Shown here: positions 50,852-61,165 of the stretch, piece after piece | Layout of the letters: every line of letters starts with the position of its first letter | Numbering within the stretch: the stretch's first letter is position 1 | Assembly (NCBI RefSeq): GCF_052857255.1 | Contig: NC_135506.1 | Coordinates: 75,157,056-75,221,055, forward strand | Origin: Amblyomma americanum | Lineage: Eukaryota > Arthropoda > Arachnida > Ixodida > Ixodidae | Direction of reading: 5' to 3' | DNA: 64,000 bases | Translations under genes and position numbers: made by a program | Notes under the pieces: generated by a model | The model's database searches: none | The model's input: only the letters and a program-made list of their open reading frames with translations | Told to the model about the DNA's origin: nothing

Positions 50852-50948
50852 AAGAAGCATCGACCCGATGCGTTAAAACAAATAATGCGACTAGTAAGGG
50901 AGAAAAAAACGGATCTTGCGAAAATAGAGAATGGAAATGCAGCGGCCT

Positions 50949-53803
50949 TTAGCGCGCATAATACGGCTTCAGACGGACCACATGGACAACTTCTGGTCGT
51001 ACGCGGCGTCGCTGGGATGCAGTCATTGCGTCAGGGATGACTTCATAATGCAGTTCACCCAGCCGACGAAGAGCCTTGTACGGGCCGAAATAGCGGCGCA
51101 AAAGCTTTTCACTCAATCCACGGCGGCGAATGGGTGTCCACACCCAGACTTGGTCTCCTGGCTTGTATTCAGCGTTGCGTCTTCGTAGGTTGTAGCGTCT
51201 GGCGTCGGACCGCTGCTGATCTTTGATCCGTAATCGGGCAAGCCTTCGAGCTTCTTCTGCGCGTTGAAGGTAGGCGGCAACGTCGACGTTCTCTTCTGTA
51301 ACGTTGGGCAGCATGGCGTCTAGCGTGGTCGTGGCATCCCTGCCATGGACGAGCCTAAAAGGCGTCATCTGGGTGGTCTCCTGCACTGCGGTGTTGTAGG
51401 CGAAGACGACGTAAGGCAGGATGACATCCCAGGTTTTATGTTCGGCATCGACATACATAGCGAGCATATCGGCGATGGTTTTGTTCAGGCGCTCGGTCAG
51501 TCCGTTGGTCTGCGGATGGTATGCAGTTGTCCTCCGGTGGCTGGTTTGGCTGTAGCACAGGATGGCTTGCGTGAGTTCCGCCGTAAATGCTGTTCCTCTG
51601 TCCGTGATGAGCACATCGGGGGCGCCGTGTCGAAGAAGAATGCACTCCACAAAAAATTTGGCCACTTCTGCTGCTGTTCCGTTCGGTAGGGCTTTCGCCT
51701 CGGCATAGCGGGTCAGGTAGTCGGTCGCTATGATGATCCACTTATTTCCAGATGTTGACGTTGGAAAAGGGCCAAGCAAGTCCATGCCAATCTGCTGAAA
51801 GGGTCTTGAGGGAGGTTCAATGGGGTTCAGAAATCCTGCTGGTCGTGTGGGAGGAGTCTTTCGTCGCTGACAATCTCGGCATGTTTTCACATAGTGTGCG
51901 ACATCGGCAGACAGTCGGGGCCAGTAATACTTGTCTTGAATGCGGTGGAGGGTGCGAGTAAACCCGAGATGTCCAGCTGTCGGCTCGTCGTGTGAAGCCT
52001 GTAGAACTTCTTCGCGGAGACAAGTAGGTACAACAAGGAGGTAGGCTGTTTTGTTCGCTGTAAAGTTCTTCTTCACAAGGACCTCATTCTGCACACAGAA
52101 AGAAGACAGTCCTCGCTTGAATGAAGCGGGGGGTGAAGAAACCTTGCCTTCCAGGTACTCGATGAGGCCTTTTAGGTTGGGGTCCGAGCGTTGCTGCTGA
52201 GCAAAAGAGCTTGCGCTGATGGGTCCCAGGAAGACGTCCTCATCGTCGTCCAGCGGCGGTGCATCTACAGGGGCTCGTGAGAGGCAATCGGCGTCAGTGT
52301 GCTTGCGTCCGGACTTGTAAACGACGGTGACGTCAAACTCCTGGAGACGCAGACTCCATCGAGCGAGTCGGCCAGAGGGATCCTTCAAATTGGCAAGCCA
52401 GCAGAGCGCGTGGTGGTCGCTGACCACCTTGAACGGCCGTCCGTAGAGGTAGGGGCGGAATTTCGACGTAGCCCAGATGATGGCAAGGCACTCCTTCTCA
52501 GTTGTCGAATAGTTAGCCTCGGCCTTGGAAAGGGAACGGCTAGCGTATGCGATGACCTTCTCCAGCCCGTCACTTTTTTGAACGAGAACGGCGCCTAGTC
52601 CCACGCTGCTTGCGTCGGTATGAACTTTAGTATCGGCGTTTTCATCAAAATGCGCAAGGATCGATGGGGACTGTAAACGACGCTGAAGTTCCTTGAAGGC
52701 TTCTGCTTGCGGCGCTTCCCATTTAAACGGCACGTCTGCCTTCGTCAGTTGGGTCAGGGGCTCGGCGATGCGCGAAAAGTTTTTCACAAATCGTCGATAA
52801 TATGCGCATAGTCCGAGAAATCTGCGCACTGCTTTTTTATCGGCCGGCGGTTGAAACTGTTCAATAGCAGCTGTTTTCTGCGGGTCTGGGCGTACTCCTT
52901 CCTTGCTAACGATATGGCCTAGAAACAGCAGCTCTTCGTAGGCAAAGTGGCATTTCTCTGCTTTCAAGGTTAGGCCAGACGACTTGATTGCGTCTAGTAC
53001 TGTTCGAAGTCTTTTGAGGTGCTCTTCAAAGTTCGAGGCGAAGACAACGACGTCATCTAAATATACCAGACAAATCTGCCACTTCAGGCCTGCCAGCACT
53101 GTATCCATTACTCGCTGAAACGTCGCTGGTGCGGAACAGAGACCAAAGGGCATCACCTTGAACTCAAACAGCCCATCCGGAGTTATGAATGCTGTCTTCT
53201 CGCGATCTCTTTCGTCGACCTCAATTTGCCAGTAGCCGCTCTTGAGGTCCATCGATGAGAAATATTTGGCGTTGCAGAGGCGGTCCAGTGTGTCGTCGAT
53301 GCGGGGGAGGGGGTAGACGTCCTTCTTTGTTATGTTGTTCAAGCGGCGGTAATCCACGTAGAATCGAAGTGCGCCGTCTTTCTTTCTCACTAGAACAACC
53401 GGTGCCGCCCATGGGCTGTTTGAAGGCTGGATGACGTCGTCGCGAAGCATTTCTTCGACTTGGTCCCGGATGGCTTGTCGTTCTCGCGGATACACACGGT
53501 AGGGGCTTTGACGGAGAGGTCGGACGTGTTGATCCGTTATAATGCGATGCTTGGCAATTGGCGTCTGTCGCACCTTCGGCGATGTCGAAAAGCACTCACT
53601 GTAATTTTGAAGCAGATTGCGGATCTGGTCTTGTCTGTTCCGGTGCAGGGCTGGGTTGATGTCGAAAGTGGGCGAGTTCTCTTGGTCAGGAGGATCTTCT
53701 GCGGAGGGGTCGGAGAGGGCGAAGGAATCTCGTACGTCAGATATTTCGTCGTAGAAAGCAATCGTCGTTCCTCTGTTAATATGCGGTATTCTTCGCTGAA
53801 GTT
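50949..53803 (-). CDS. pol: Gypsy element Pol: reverse transcriptase, RNase H, integrase
   Basis: The frame is open from 53801 to a stop at 50951-50949 and overlaps the protease frame by about 260 bp. Family-like sequence is present from near 53783. Counting from 53573: reverse transcriptase residues 40-215 with FYVDYRRLN and the catalytic YLDD at 171-174; RNase H with D320, E359, D386 and D429; integrase zinc site H528, H535, C565, C568; integrase triad D598, D658, E694 with 35 residues between the last two. It ends with a chromodomain-free C-terminus reading VHVVRLKPYYAR. All catalytic residues that I can check are present, so the enzyme part looks intact. No ATG opens the frame upstream of the RT; the first candidate start at 53573 is GTG. 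Confidence 0.95.
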
Positions 53804-54649
53804 AGTCAGCAGTACTTCGGCCTGGCCATTGCGGAAATGTGCGATGCCTCTTGCGATGCTGATTCCTCGGTCTAGTAGCAACTGCATGTTCCCCTCGATG
53901 ATGGCTTCAGTGTTTATGGCTTTCGTGGCGCCTACGGTCACGATAACGCTTGAACGGGGTGGGACGCTCACTTCTTCCTCCGGGACACTTAGGGCAACGT
54001 GATTTTCCCGAGTTTTCATCGAAGCGATGGCTTCGTCCGTCGAAAGCGTGATCAGCTTGGATCGCAGGTCGATGATCGCCTGATGCTCATTAAGGAAATC
54101 CATACCCAAGATCACTTCGCGGGAGCATTGCGGTAGCACAACAAAGGTCGCAGGATACGTATGTCCTTTGACAGTCACTCGCGCTGTGCATCGTCCTGAC
54201 GGCGTAATGAGGTGGCCCCCAGCGGTGCGAATTTGTGGGCCGTCCCAAGCCGTTGTGACTTTTCTGAGCTGCGCAGAGAATGTTCCATTCATCACCGAGT
54301 AATCGGCTCCTGTGTCGACTAGAGCGGTAACTTTCCGGCCGTCGATAGTCACTTCTAGGTCGGAGGTCCTGGCTCTTGCATTGCATGTCGCTCTCGGCGT
54401 CGGGTCACGGCTTCGTCGCGTATGCGAGTCACGGGTTGGGCGTGTGGTCGAAGCTCCTCTGGGTGGCGGCGTCGATTTCAAGGTAGCTTGCGTCGTGGTC
54501 GAGGTTCTCATTGTGTGCGGCGTCGGAGCAGCGAGTGTCGGTTCTTCATGCGGCGTCGCGGGTGCAGCGTCTTCATGGGGCGTGGTCGGTGGAGGATCTT
54601 CGGCGTTTAGCTCGGGAGCAACCTCACCTCCAGAGGTTGCTGCCTTTAG
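53537..54649 (-). CDS. pro: Gypsy element aspartic protease frame (entered by -1 frameshift)
   Basis: The frame is open from within the end of gag to a stop at 53539-53537. A first ATG occurs only at 54511, so entry by frameshift from gag is more likely than independent initiation. The aspartic protease active site ALVDTGADYSVM lies at about 54328-54293, with a later ILGMDFL segment as in pepsin-like retroelement proteases. From about 53785 on, recognisable family sequence switches to the next frame, so the last 80 residues or so, which are Pro/Thr/Arg-rich, look like out-of-frame translation. This suggests a one-base indel in this copy, or a second recoding event. Confidence 0.85.
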   Translation of the reverse strand, partial: LKAATSGGEVAPELNAEDPPPTTPHEDAAPATPHEEPTLAAPTPHTMRTSTTTQATLKSTPPPRGASTTRPTRDSHTRRSRDPTPRATCNARARTSDLEVTIDGRKVTALVDTGADYSVMNGTFSAQLRKVTTAWDGPQIRTAGGHLITPSGRCTARVTVKGHTYPATFVVLPQCSREVILGMDFLNEHQAIIDLRSKLITLSTDEAIASMKTRENHVALSVPEEEVSVPPRSSVIVTVGATKAINTEAIIEGNMQLLLDRGISIARGIAHFRNGQAEVLLTNFSEEYRILTEERRLLSTTKYLTYEIPSPSPTPPQKILLTKRTRPLSTSTQPCTGTDKTRSAICFKITVSAFRHRRRCDRRQLPSIAL

Positions 54650-54655
54650 TTTCCC
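54617..54655 (-). promoter_or_regulatory. Programmed -1 ribosomal frameshift signal between gag and protease
   Basis: Reading the minus strand, the Gag-frame codons GGA AAC, preceded by G, form the slippery heptamer GGGAAAC at 54655-54649, followed at once by the TAA stop. A 7-nt spacer leads to a perfect 9-bp stem, AGCAACCTC (54641-54633) with GAGGTTGCT (54625-54617), and a 7-nt loop. The loop TGGAGG (54632-54627) could also pair with CCTCCA at 54595-54590 to form a pseudoknot. A -1 slip enters exactly the frame that encodes protease. The heptamer is of the X-XXY-YYZ class used by retroviruses. Function is inferred from layout. Confidence 0.8.
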
Positions 54656-55998
54656 CTCCGGGGGCTGGGCGACCTTCCTCGTACCGCGGCTGCGTAGCTG
54701 CGGCGTGGCGACGCAAAGCGCGAGGTTGACGGCGATGGTGAGCGCGAAAAGCGGTTCGGCGTGTACTCTTCTCGACGCAGGTACTCGTCGATTTCGTGCG
54801 GACGTTGTCCGAAGCGTGGTCGTGGGGCGTTAACGGCAAATCCTCGAAGACCGATACGTCGGTACGGGCAGTGACGAAGAATATGGCCGGCCTCACCGCA
54901 ATGGAAGCACAACGGCCGGTTGTCGGAAGTCCTCCAGGCGTCGCATTTCCTGGGGCTTGAGCGCCGGTCATAGGCTGGGCAGGCGGGGGCTGGGAGGCGG
55001 CGTTGTGGAACAAGTGGCTCATCTCGGGGAGGACGTGGGGGTTGTCGTTGGGGCTGGGCAGTCCTTACTGCAGCGGCGTAGGTCATGGCCTGGGGTTCTG
55101 CGGCCGTCGGGGTGCCAAGTGCCTGTTGCACTTCTTCCCGTACCACGTCCATCAGAGTCGCTGCTTGTGGCTGCGGGGAGGGTGGCAGTAATCGGCGTAG
55201 CTCTTCTCGGACGATTTCGCGGATAACTTCCCGCAAGCTGTCGCTGGTGGTGGCCGGCGTGTCCGAACGGATTGCACAGGCAGAGGAAGGACGATTGTAC
55301 TGCCGAGCCCGGACGTCGAGGGTCTTCTCAATCGTGCAGGCTTCTTGCATGAATTCCTCGACTGTTTTTGGCGGCTGGCGGACGAGGCTTGCAAAGAGTT
55401 GTTCTTTTACGCCGCGCATTAAAAACTGGACTTTCTTTTCCTCGGTCATCCCGGGGTCGGCGCGGCGAAACAGGCGCTTCATCTCCTCGACGTAACCGCG
55501 GACGGGCTCATTCGGAAGCTGGATCCTGGACTCGAGGAGTCGTTCGGCTCTTTCTTTCCTCACGACACTGGTGAATACCTTCAATAGTTCTCTCTTGAAT
55601 AGCTCCCATGTCGTAAGGGACGACTCGTAGTTTTCGTACCACGTGCGTGCGGAGCCATCCAATGAGAAGAACACCTGTCCAATTTTTGCCGCATCATCCC
55701 ACTTGTTGAATGATGCCACGCGCTCAAATTGATCCAACCATTCTTCAGGGTCTTCGCCTAGGGATCCATTGAAAGTTGGCGGCACCCGCGGCTGCTGCAG
55801 TATGATCGGTGTCGACATCTTCGGCGAGGTTGTGGTGCTCGTAGCCGCGTCTTTTCGCTGTCTTGTGCGGTCCGGCAATTTCCCGAACTCAGGCTCCTCT
55901 CCCTGGAGACGTCGGCTGGCTCGCTGAGCTGCTGGCTCGTACTCGGGTGCGAAGCGCTCAGGGCTGGCTTCACGACTTGAAGGGGGCGTCCGGAACAT
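54646..55998 (-). CDS. gag: Gypsy element Gag polyprotein
   Basis: The 450-residue frame starts at an ATG 28 bp inside the 5' LTR. After a charged N-terminus it shows a retrotransposon Gag domain at about residues 70-200, with the EEWLDQFE and TWYENYESSLTTWELFK segments typical of arthropod gypsy Gag. A single CCHC zinc knuckle (CFHCGEAGHILRHC) lies near residue 365, followed by an Arg/Ser-rich tail. Gag forms the particle and binds the element RNA. The stop codon TAA at 54648-54646 lies directly after a GGGAAAC heptamer, so some ribosomes probably continue into the protease frame. No internal stop or frameshift is seen. Confidence 0.93.
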   Translation of the reverse strand: MFRTPPSSREASPERFAPEYEPAAQRASRRLQGEEPEFGKLPDRTRQRKDAATSTTTSPKMSTPIILQQPRVPPTFNGSLGEDPEEWLDQFERVASFNKWDDAAKIGQVFFSLDGSARTWYENYESSLTTWELFKRELLKVFTSVVRKERAERLLESRIQLPNEPVRGYVEEMKRLFRRADPGMTEEKKVQFLMRGVKEQLFASLVRQPPKTVEEFMQEACTIEKTLDVRARQYNRPSSACAIRSDTPATTSDSLREVIREIVREELRRLLPPSPQPQAATLMDVVREEVQQALGTPTAAEPQAMTYAAAVRTAQPQRQPPRPPRDEPLVPQRRLPAPACPAYDRRSSPRKCDAWRTSDNRPLCFHCGEAGHILRHCPYRRIGLRGFAVNAPRPRFGQRPHEIDEYLRREEYTPNRFSRSPSPSTSRFASPRRSYAAAVRGRSPSPRRGN

Positions 55999-56007
55999 GG
56001 AAGGCTA

Positions 56008-56023
56008 CCCAGCACCTCCACCA
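56008..56023 (-). other. Candidate primer-binding site of the gypsy element
   Basis: Two bases inside the 5' LTR the minus strand reads TGGTGGAGGTGCTGGG. A tRNA-primed element needs TGG here, complementary to the CCA end of the priming tRNA. I could not assign the tRNA from memory. The gag start codon follows about ten bases later. Confidence 0.6.
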
Positions 56024-56025
56024 GA

Positions 56026-56398
56026 TGTCACGTAGTGGTGACGGCAGTCGAAGCAGCGATGAAGACGGACGAAACGGTCTTCTAAAAGAACTGTTTATTG
56101 GGCTGACTTGCACCCAAAATGGACTGAATCACTCGGCGGCGGCGAAGCGACAAGCGTGCTCGGCGGTCGTCGAACAGAATGCCCGCCGCTGTCGGCCGTG
56201 CTCAATTTAAAGCTGATAGCGAACATTCGAGATAAAGGGCGCAAAGTTACTAGAACATTCCGGAACAACGTAGAATCAGCTTTGCCTGGCTGCGATCAAT
56301 CGAGATAAATCTAGTCGCGTCTTGCGTCGCAAACAAAGCGATAAGGTGGTGTCGCGGCAGATTTGAAAAACGAACAAACACTGCAAATATTGGCGGCA
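56026..56398 (-). repeat. 5' LTR of the gypsy element
   Basis: The high-coordinate 373-bp copy begins the element in its direction of transcription. It is followed on the minus strand by two spacer bases and a TGG that opens the candidate primer-binding site. The AATAAA signal is at 56099-56094. Element promoter activity is expected to come from this LTR and would be antisense to the ferlin gene. Confidence 0.95.
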
Positions 56399-56469
56399 CT
56401 ATGATAAACGTACCATCTGCAATACTTAACATTTTGTGAGATAATTCATTCCCTGCATTATCAAAGATT

Positions 56470-56760
56470 GGAATGCTTTCATTCCTCATTCATACGAATG
56501 AGGGCGAGCCCGTCAGCTTACCCTACCATAGTTGAAGATCTATTACTTACGTTTTCGGAACTGCAACTCAAACTAACGGTTGATACTACGCTTTCCTGGG
56601 TACCTGCACACGAAGGCATTGTAGGAAATGAGTCGGTCAACAGCTCGGCGCGAGCAGCAGCACACAAGATGGCAATCGAACCGAACGCACATACAACTTT
56701 AAGGGGCAGATACACCTGCTCGCTGGATCCCTCATCTTTAAAGATAAAATCATGAAGAAC
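56470..56760 (+). mobile_element. LINE RNase H fragment
   Basis: The open frame contains TLSWVPAHEGIVGNESVNSS, the RNase H W-x-P-A-H-x-G-x-x-G-N-E motif, with the final catalytic Asp position changed to Asn. It starts about 70 bp after the gypsy element. The following sequence to 57000 is not assigned. Confidence 0.7.
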
Positions 56761-59700
56761 CTACGCTGCAAGGCCTTTCAGCACATCCGCAGTGGGCGGA
56801 ATGTACAGTCATGGTCAAGAGTCTTAAGGTCAAAGGCATTTCGCTTCAACCGCATAGCAGAGCCATCACGGCACTATTAAATGCCGAATGACCTTGAAAT
56901 AATCACAGAAGGTTTCTTCTCGCGGCTGAGAAAATTCCTGCTTGACTTGAGTTTTGAACGATTCGCTACACGGATCATTCTAGGAACATTCACTTCGCTG
57001 TAGCTGAACGCTGTGGCCTTAAGTCTTTTGTCCAAGACTCTACGTGGTGGGACACAGGCACGCCTTGTTCCACCGTCGTCTGATGAGCCACCGAATGGCA
57101 CGCAGACTCTTGTCCGCCGCCTCGCAACCAGTGCTGCGCTAGCCCCGGAATTAAGACTCAGCAAGTTTCAAGTTTTTAAACCGTAACCCCTAGAAAGGAA
57201 CATGCCGTTCTTCCGAAGCTCGACGATTGCTACTGAGATTATATGGGGGTCCCAACGATACTCGCAGTTGCTCAGAAGGAAACACACGGAACTTCCAATT
57301 GCGGTCCGCCCGGGCACGCTTAACGACTGGGTTTTTCCAGCTGCACACAAAAACACGGCCTTCGCTCTGTTCTGGGAAGATCTCGAAGAGGTTGTCGCAG
57401 AAGGTCCGAACAACAAGTTACGGCAGTCGGTGACGACAGAATCCGCACGTACCTCGCGGCTTTGACAACGGTGCCGGCCACACGCCCGATCTGGCGACCC
57501 GAACAATGTGGGTACGAAGCAAGTGTTTCAATAATTCACCAGTTTCGCGGAGATCCGCGATCCATGAAGCCCTGCACCTAGCTCTACTATAAAAATAGAA
57601 GAAAAAACAAAGGCAACGCCAAAGAACATCTCAATGGCTGCTAGCCATACTTTATTTGTCAACTGATTCAGAGAAAAACGAATTACAGTTGTTTTCATAA
57701 CACCACTTTAATAAGCGTACGGCGTACTCTTCGAGGCCTTTGTAGAGAGTAATGCTCCATCAAATTATTGACTTAGCTGTACGGCAGAAAATAAAAAAAT
57801 GAAATGCAAACATTATTTCATTCTCAGTTAGACAATGTTTGTACTCCAGATCTTCTGAAACAAAAGTGGATAAGAGAAATGCTGCTTTTCTCAAGGATTT
57901 CCCTAACGAATTTTCGTTATTATACTTGTTGCTGACAGCATGTTAGTACGAGCTCTTGACTGTGGCAGGACATTGGCATTATTCGTTGCAGCTCTGATTA
58001 CTGATAAGACAATTTCCACAAGGATTGAAGCCAGAAATGCGTTTGAACACGTTTTTTTTTTCTTTTCGTGTACATTTATTTTACAATGTAGTCAGAACTC
58101 TGATACAAAATACAATCTCTTTTACTTTCTGTCGGCGTGAACACTTCCTGCAGCCATGACTTTCTTCAGAGTGTTAATCTTCAGAACGGAAATCCGCATT
58201 CGCACGTGGAGCGCTGGGTACTCAGATATAAAACTGTTGTCAATGAGAACGCTTAAATTATTGTTTAATATTTTATTTTATGTATCACACACAAGTTTCA
58301 AGTTACGACACACGTCTCTGTAGGGGGCTTCTGGTTGGTGTTTACTACCTGGGATTTTGTACCATGCACTGTAATTTACATGCATATCTTTGCATTTCTC
58401 CTCAATAAAAATACTACCTCCGTGGCCGCATAGAAGATTGACTACTTGGTTTCCAGCGTTTGCAACGATGATTACTTGGCTCAGTTAAAATATGGTGAAA
58501 ACGAACGTAATATCCATCTGATAACAAAATTTTCTGCGTACAGTTCGGGGTGTATACAAATTGAAAGATTCAAATTTTACTATCTGCGGACAATCTACAT
58601 GCAAATATTTTCTCATTCATTAATTCAATCATTCAATCATTGCCGTTAATAACGTAACATGACCGACGTTATTCTCCCAATATTTTTATCAATATGCTTT
58701 CACCTTTTTGACGCTCCTTAACACGCGCAGTTTGCTGGTTTTAGGCGCGTCTACTATCACTAGCGCCTGTCTTCATTCCATAAATATCGCACGTATTCTC
58801 CCTACAGCACACATTGAAACTAAAACAGGCGCTTCATCACCGGAGCCTGACATAAGTCATGAGCATAGCATTGCTAGTATCACGGCTAGCCAACGCAGTG
58901 TCCTGCTTTTTTCGCCTTGCAGGGAGCAAGGTTGTGAGGCACGTGCTAAAGACGCCTTTTTTCGAGGGAGATGAGAGCAAGACAGCCAAATAAGACTATA
59001 TAGATATTTCGATATAGGTATTCTAGAATCCAAACGCCTGGTTAATGTGATAACGATGAGCTCTGAGGCCACTTACATTTTATAGTGATTTAAAGAAAGA
59101 AATGTGCACGCCGCAAAGAAAGCGGAGGGAAACCGATCGAGGCTTTCCCGCCAGTACAGATGCGCGGACTGCACACACTTGTCTTTTTCGGACTATGTAT
59201 CTCTTGCGCGCAACGCAGCTAAAAAGTTTATGCAATAAAACAGCACTAGACTTGAACTAAAAATCTAATAACTAAAAATAGACGTCAACTAAACACTGCT
59301 GAATTCCGCTAGTCGATTTGCAGCGGAGTACTGATTTTTCTCAGCGCGAACGGACTTGTTACAGCGCGACTCGATTGGGATCGACCAGTGAAACGCGAAC
59401 ATGCTCCGGCAGGGACACCACTGGAAGCCCAACCGGCGCCGCATCCAGTTCCGGGAGTTGGCCTAGCATCTCCCGCACATTTTTGCTTGATGTTGACACA
59501 GTGGAGTCGCAGTTTGCACTTAGCTTATGAGGTGCGCAACATTTTTTCATGCGAAAAGGTCATCGACAACCAGGGCAAACCACCGAGAATGAGTGCAACA
59601 TATAAATACAGAGCTGCCTCGGACTAGCTAAGTTAATGGTTATTTTCCGACCCTTTGCGAGGCGATTAAATGAACTAATATTTTGTTAATAACTATAAGG

Positions 59701-60375
59701 AAATATACATCTTGCCATCGGAATTGGCGATGGTAACAAATTTTTTAAAACCGATTTCAAAATTTTATCGAGCTGAGAAGCTCTACTCGTCAATTTGACG
59801 GCGGCGTCAAAAATTCACACAAGCGGCCTGTATTAACCGGCAGTGTTTCAAACGGTGCTAAAGACAGAGGCACGGCCTCGTCAGTAGTGACAACGACACT
59901 GCACCCTTGGAGCTTCGATTAAATCCGCCTCTCCTTGGTGCATCAACGCAGAGCACTCCACCGCATTGTGAGCTGCTCCGAAACGACCACTATGACTCGC
60001 GAACAAGATCCAGATCGATCAGTGGAATGCGCATTCGTCGACACGGAGCAAGAAATGCAGCTCCTGATCGCCGTGTGGAGTTCATCAGAAATTTTTTATA
60101 TTTATTGGTTGTATTTTTTTTCCTCAGCATTTTATTTTGCCTTGCGGAGACCTTCAGGAAGGAGGTCGACTATGGAAAAGCAGAGTTCAGCGAACTGTGC
60201 CGGAAGACATATAACCAACTCCCACAACCACCTTCGAGGAGAGGCTTGAATCTTATAGAAGCAGCGCAGGTGCTATGACGTTACGCTCGCAGTTTTGCGG
60301 CGCTGAGCCAAATGGAATCATTGAAGCAACCTGTGGCAACCCATTCGTTTTGTGATAACGCGCATCATTCATCAC
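56761..60375. other. Intron sequence before the fifth visible ferlin exon
   Basis: 57200-57465 holds an 87-residue plus-strand frame (includes NDWVFPAAHKNTAFALFWED) that may be a mobile-element remnant; not identified. The remainder is AT-rich and unassigned. Confidence 0.45.
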
Positions 60376-60625
60376 TTCTAGCAGTTGAACTCAGGAACGC
60401 ACCAAAAAATGTGGCGGAAAAATTTTGGTCTTGCATCTTTTTAAGTACTCTTGTTTTCAAAACGCCGTGGCTGGGATCGAAAACTTCCTGGACTCATCAG
60501 TTCTAGCAGTTAAACTCAGGAACACACCAAAAAGTGTAGCGGAAAAGTTTTGGTCTTGCATCTCTTTAAGTACTCTTGTTTTCAAAACGTCGTGGCTGGG
60601 ATCGAAAACTTCCTGGATTCATGCT
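60376..60625 (+). repeat. Tandem duplication, two 125-bp units, beside a ferlin exon
   Basis: Units start at 60376 and 60501 with TTCTAGCAGTT and share TCTTGCATCT, AAGTACTCTTGTTTTCAAAACG and TGGCTGGGATCGAAAACTTCC, with about ten substitutions. The array ends 83 bp before the ferlin acceptor at 60708. Confidence 0.95.
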
Positions 60626-60708
60626 TAGTAGCCTCCAGACGTAGAAGCGACCGATGCACGCCACTGCGACTGATTAAGGCCTCGCTTCTATCCTTCGCTT
60701 GCTCGCAG

Positions 60709-60827
60709 GTCGCTCCCTGCGGCGATGAAGACCTTGGCCGTGGCGCTAAAGATTGCCAAACAGCGTCCGGCAGGCGAAGCCGAAGAACGGGTGAGGCTAA
60801 AAGACGCCGAAGATGGCGTCCACTACG
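60709..60827 (+). CDS. OTOF: Ferlin exon (linker after C2A), 119 bp
   Basis: A pyrimidine-rich acceptor ending GCTCGCAG is followed by one base that completes the arginine codon left open at 22296, then 39 codons and one base. It begins SLPAAMKTLAVALKIAKQ, which fits the otoferlin linker segment S-x-x-SAMKLGK and a following charged stretch (here E-A-E-E-R and K-D-A-E-D). The donor ACG|GTAAGT is near consensus. A second GTGAGG at 60791 could serve as an alternative donor. Phase agreement with the exon 38 kb upstream is the main support; the sequence match is short, and additional small exons could lie between the two. Confidence 0.72.
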
Positions 60828-60939
60828 GTAAGTGCACGCGAGTGCGCTAATTCCTGCGGATATTCAACAGGCCGATAATAATTTGAAAAGGCGCCTAAGG
60901 AGGCCATGCGCGTTGAGCCCACCCTATAAGTCGAGAGCG

Positions 60940-61165
60940 ATGGTTTATGGCGTGTGGAGTTTAACGTCTCAAAGCTACTCAGGCTAAGAGGGGCGCTGTA
61001 GTTGAGGGTCGCGGATAATTGCCACCGCCTGGGGTTCTTAACGCGCTCTGACATTGCACAGTACACAGGCCTCAAGCATTGTGCCTCCGTCGACATGCAA
61101 TCACCACTGCCGGGATCGAACCCACGTCTTTCGGGTCAGCAGCTCAGCGCCATAACTACGGAGGA
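60940..61165 (-). mobile_element. tRNA-derived SINE, second subfamily, 110 bp after a ferlin exon
   Basis: On the minus strand it reads from a damaged A-box region through GGGTTCGATCCC to GCTTTGAGACGTTAAAC and CCATAAACC. It belongs with the copies at 19593 and 34413. It lies close to the donor at 60828 in antisense orientation to the gene. No clear target duplication was found. Confidence 0.8.

Larger units (their letters stand above)
50465..56398 (-). mobile_element. Ty3/gypsy LTR retrotransposon, almost full length
   Basis: The element is 5934 bp and transcribed on the minus strand. Two 373-bp LTRs with TG...CA ends flank gag, protease and an RT-RNase H-integrase reading frame in the Ty3/gypsy order (integrase last). 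The 4-bp sequence CTAT flanks both ends (50461-50464 and 56399-56402) as the target-site duplication. The LTRs differ at only two positions that I can see, so insertion was recent. There is no envelope reading frame between integrase and the 3' LTR. It sits inside the large ferlin intron in antisense orientation and next to LINE fragments. The three reading frames are offset from each other, as described in the gag, protease and pol entries. Confidence 0.96.

Noticed and set aside
59907..60278. 123-residue plus-strand frame with a hydrophobic segment (LLVVFFFLSILFCLAET)
   Set aside because: It begins at a TTG, not an ATG, has no family match I can name, and the hydrophobic run comes from a T-rich stretch.
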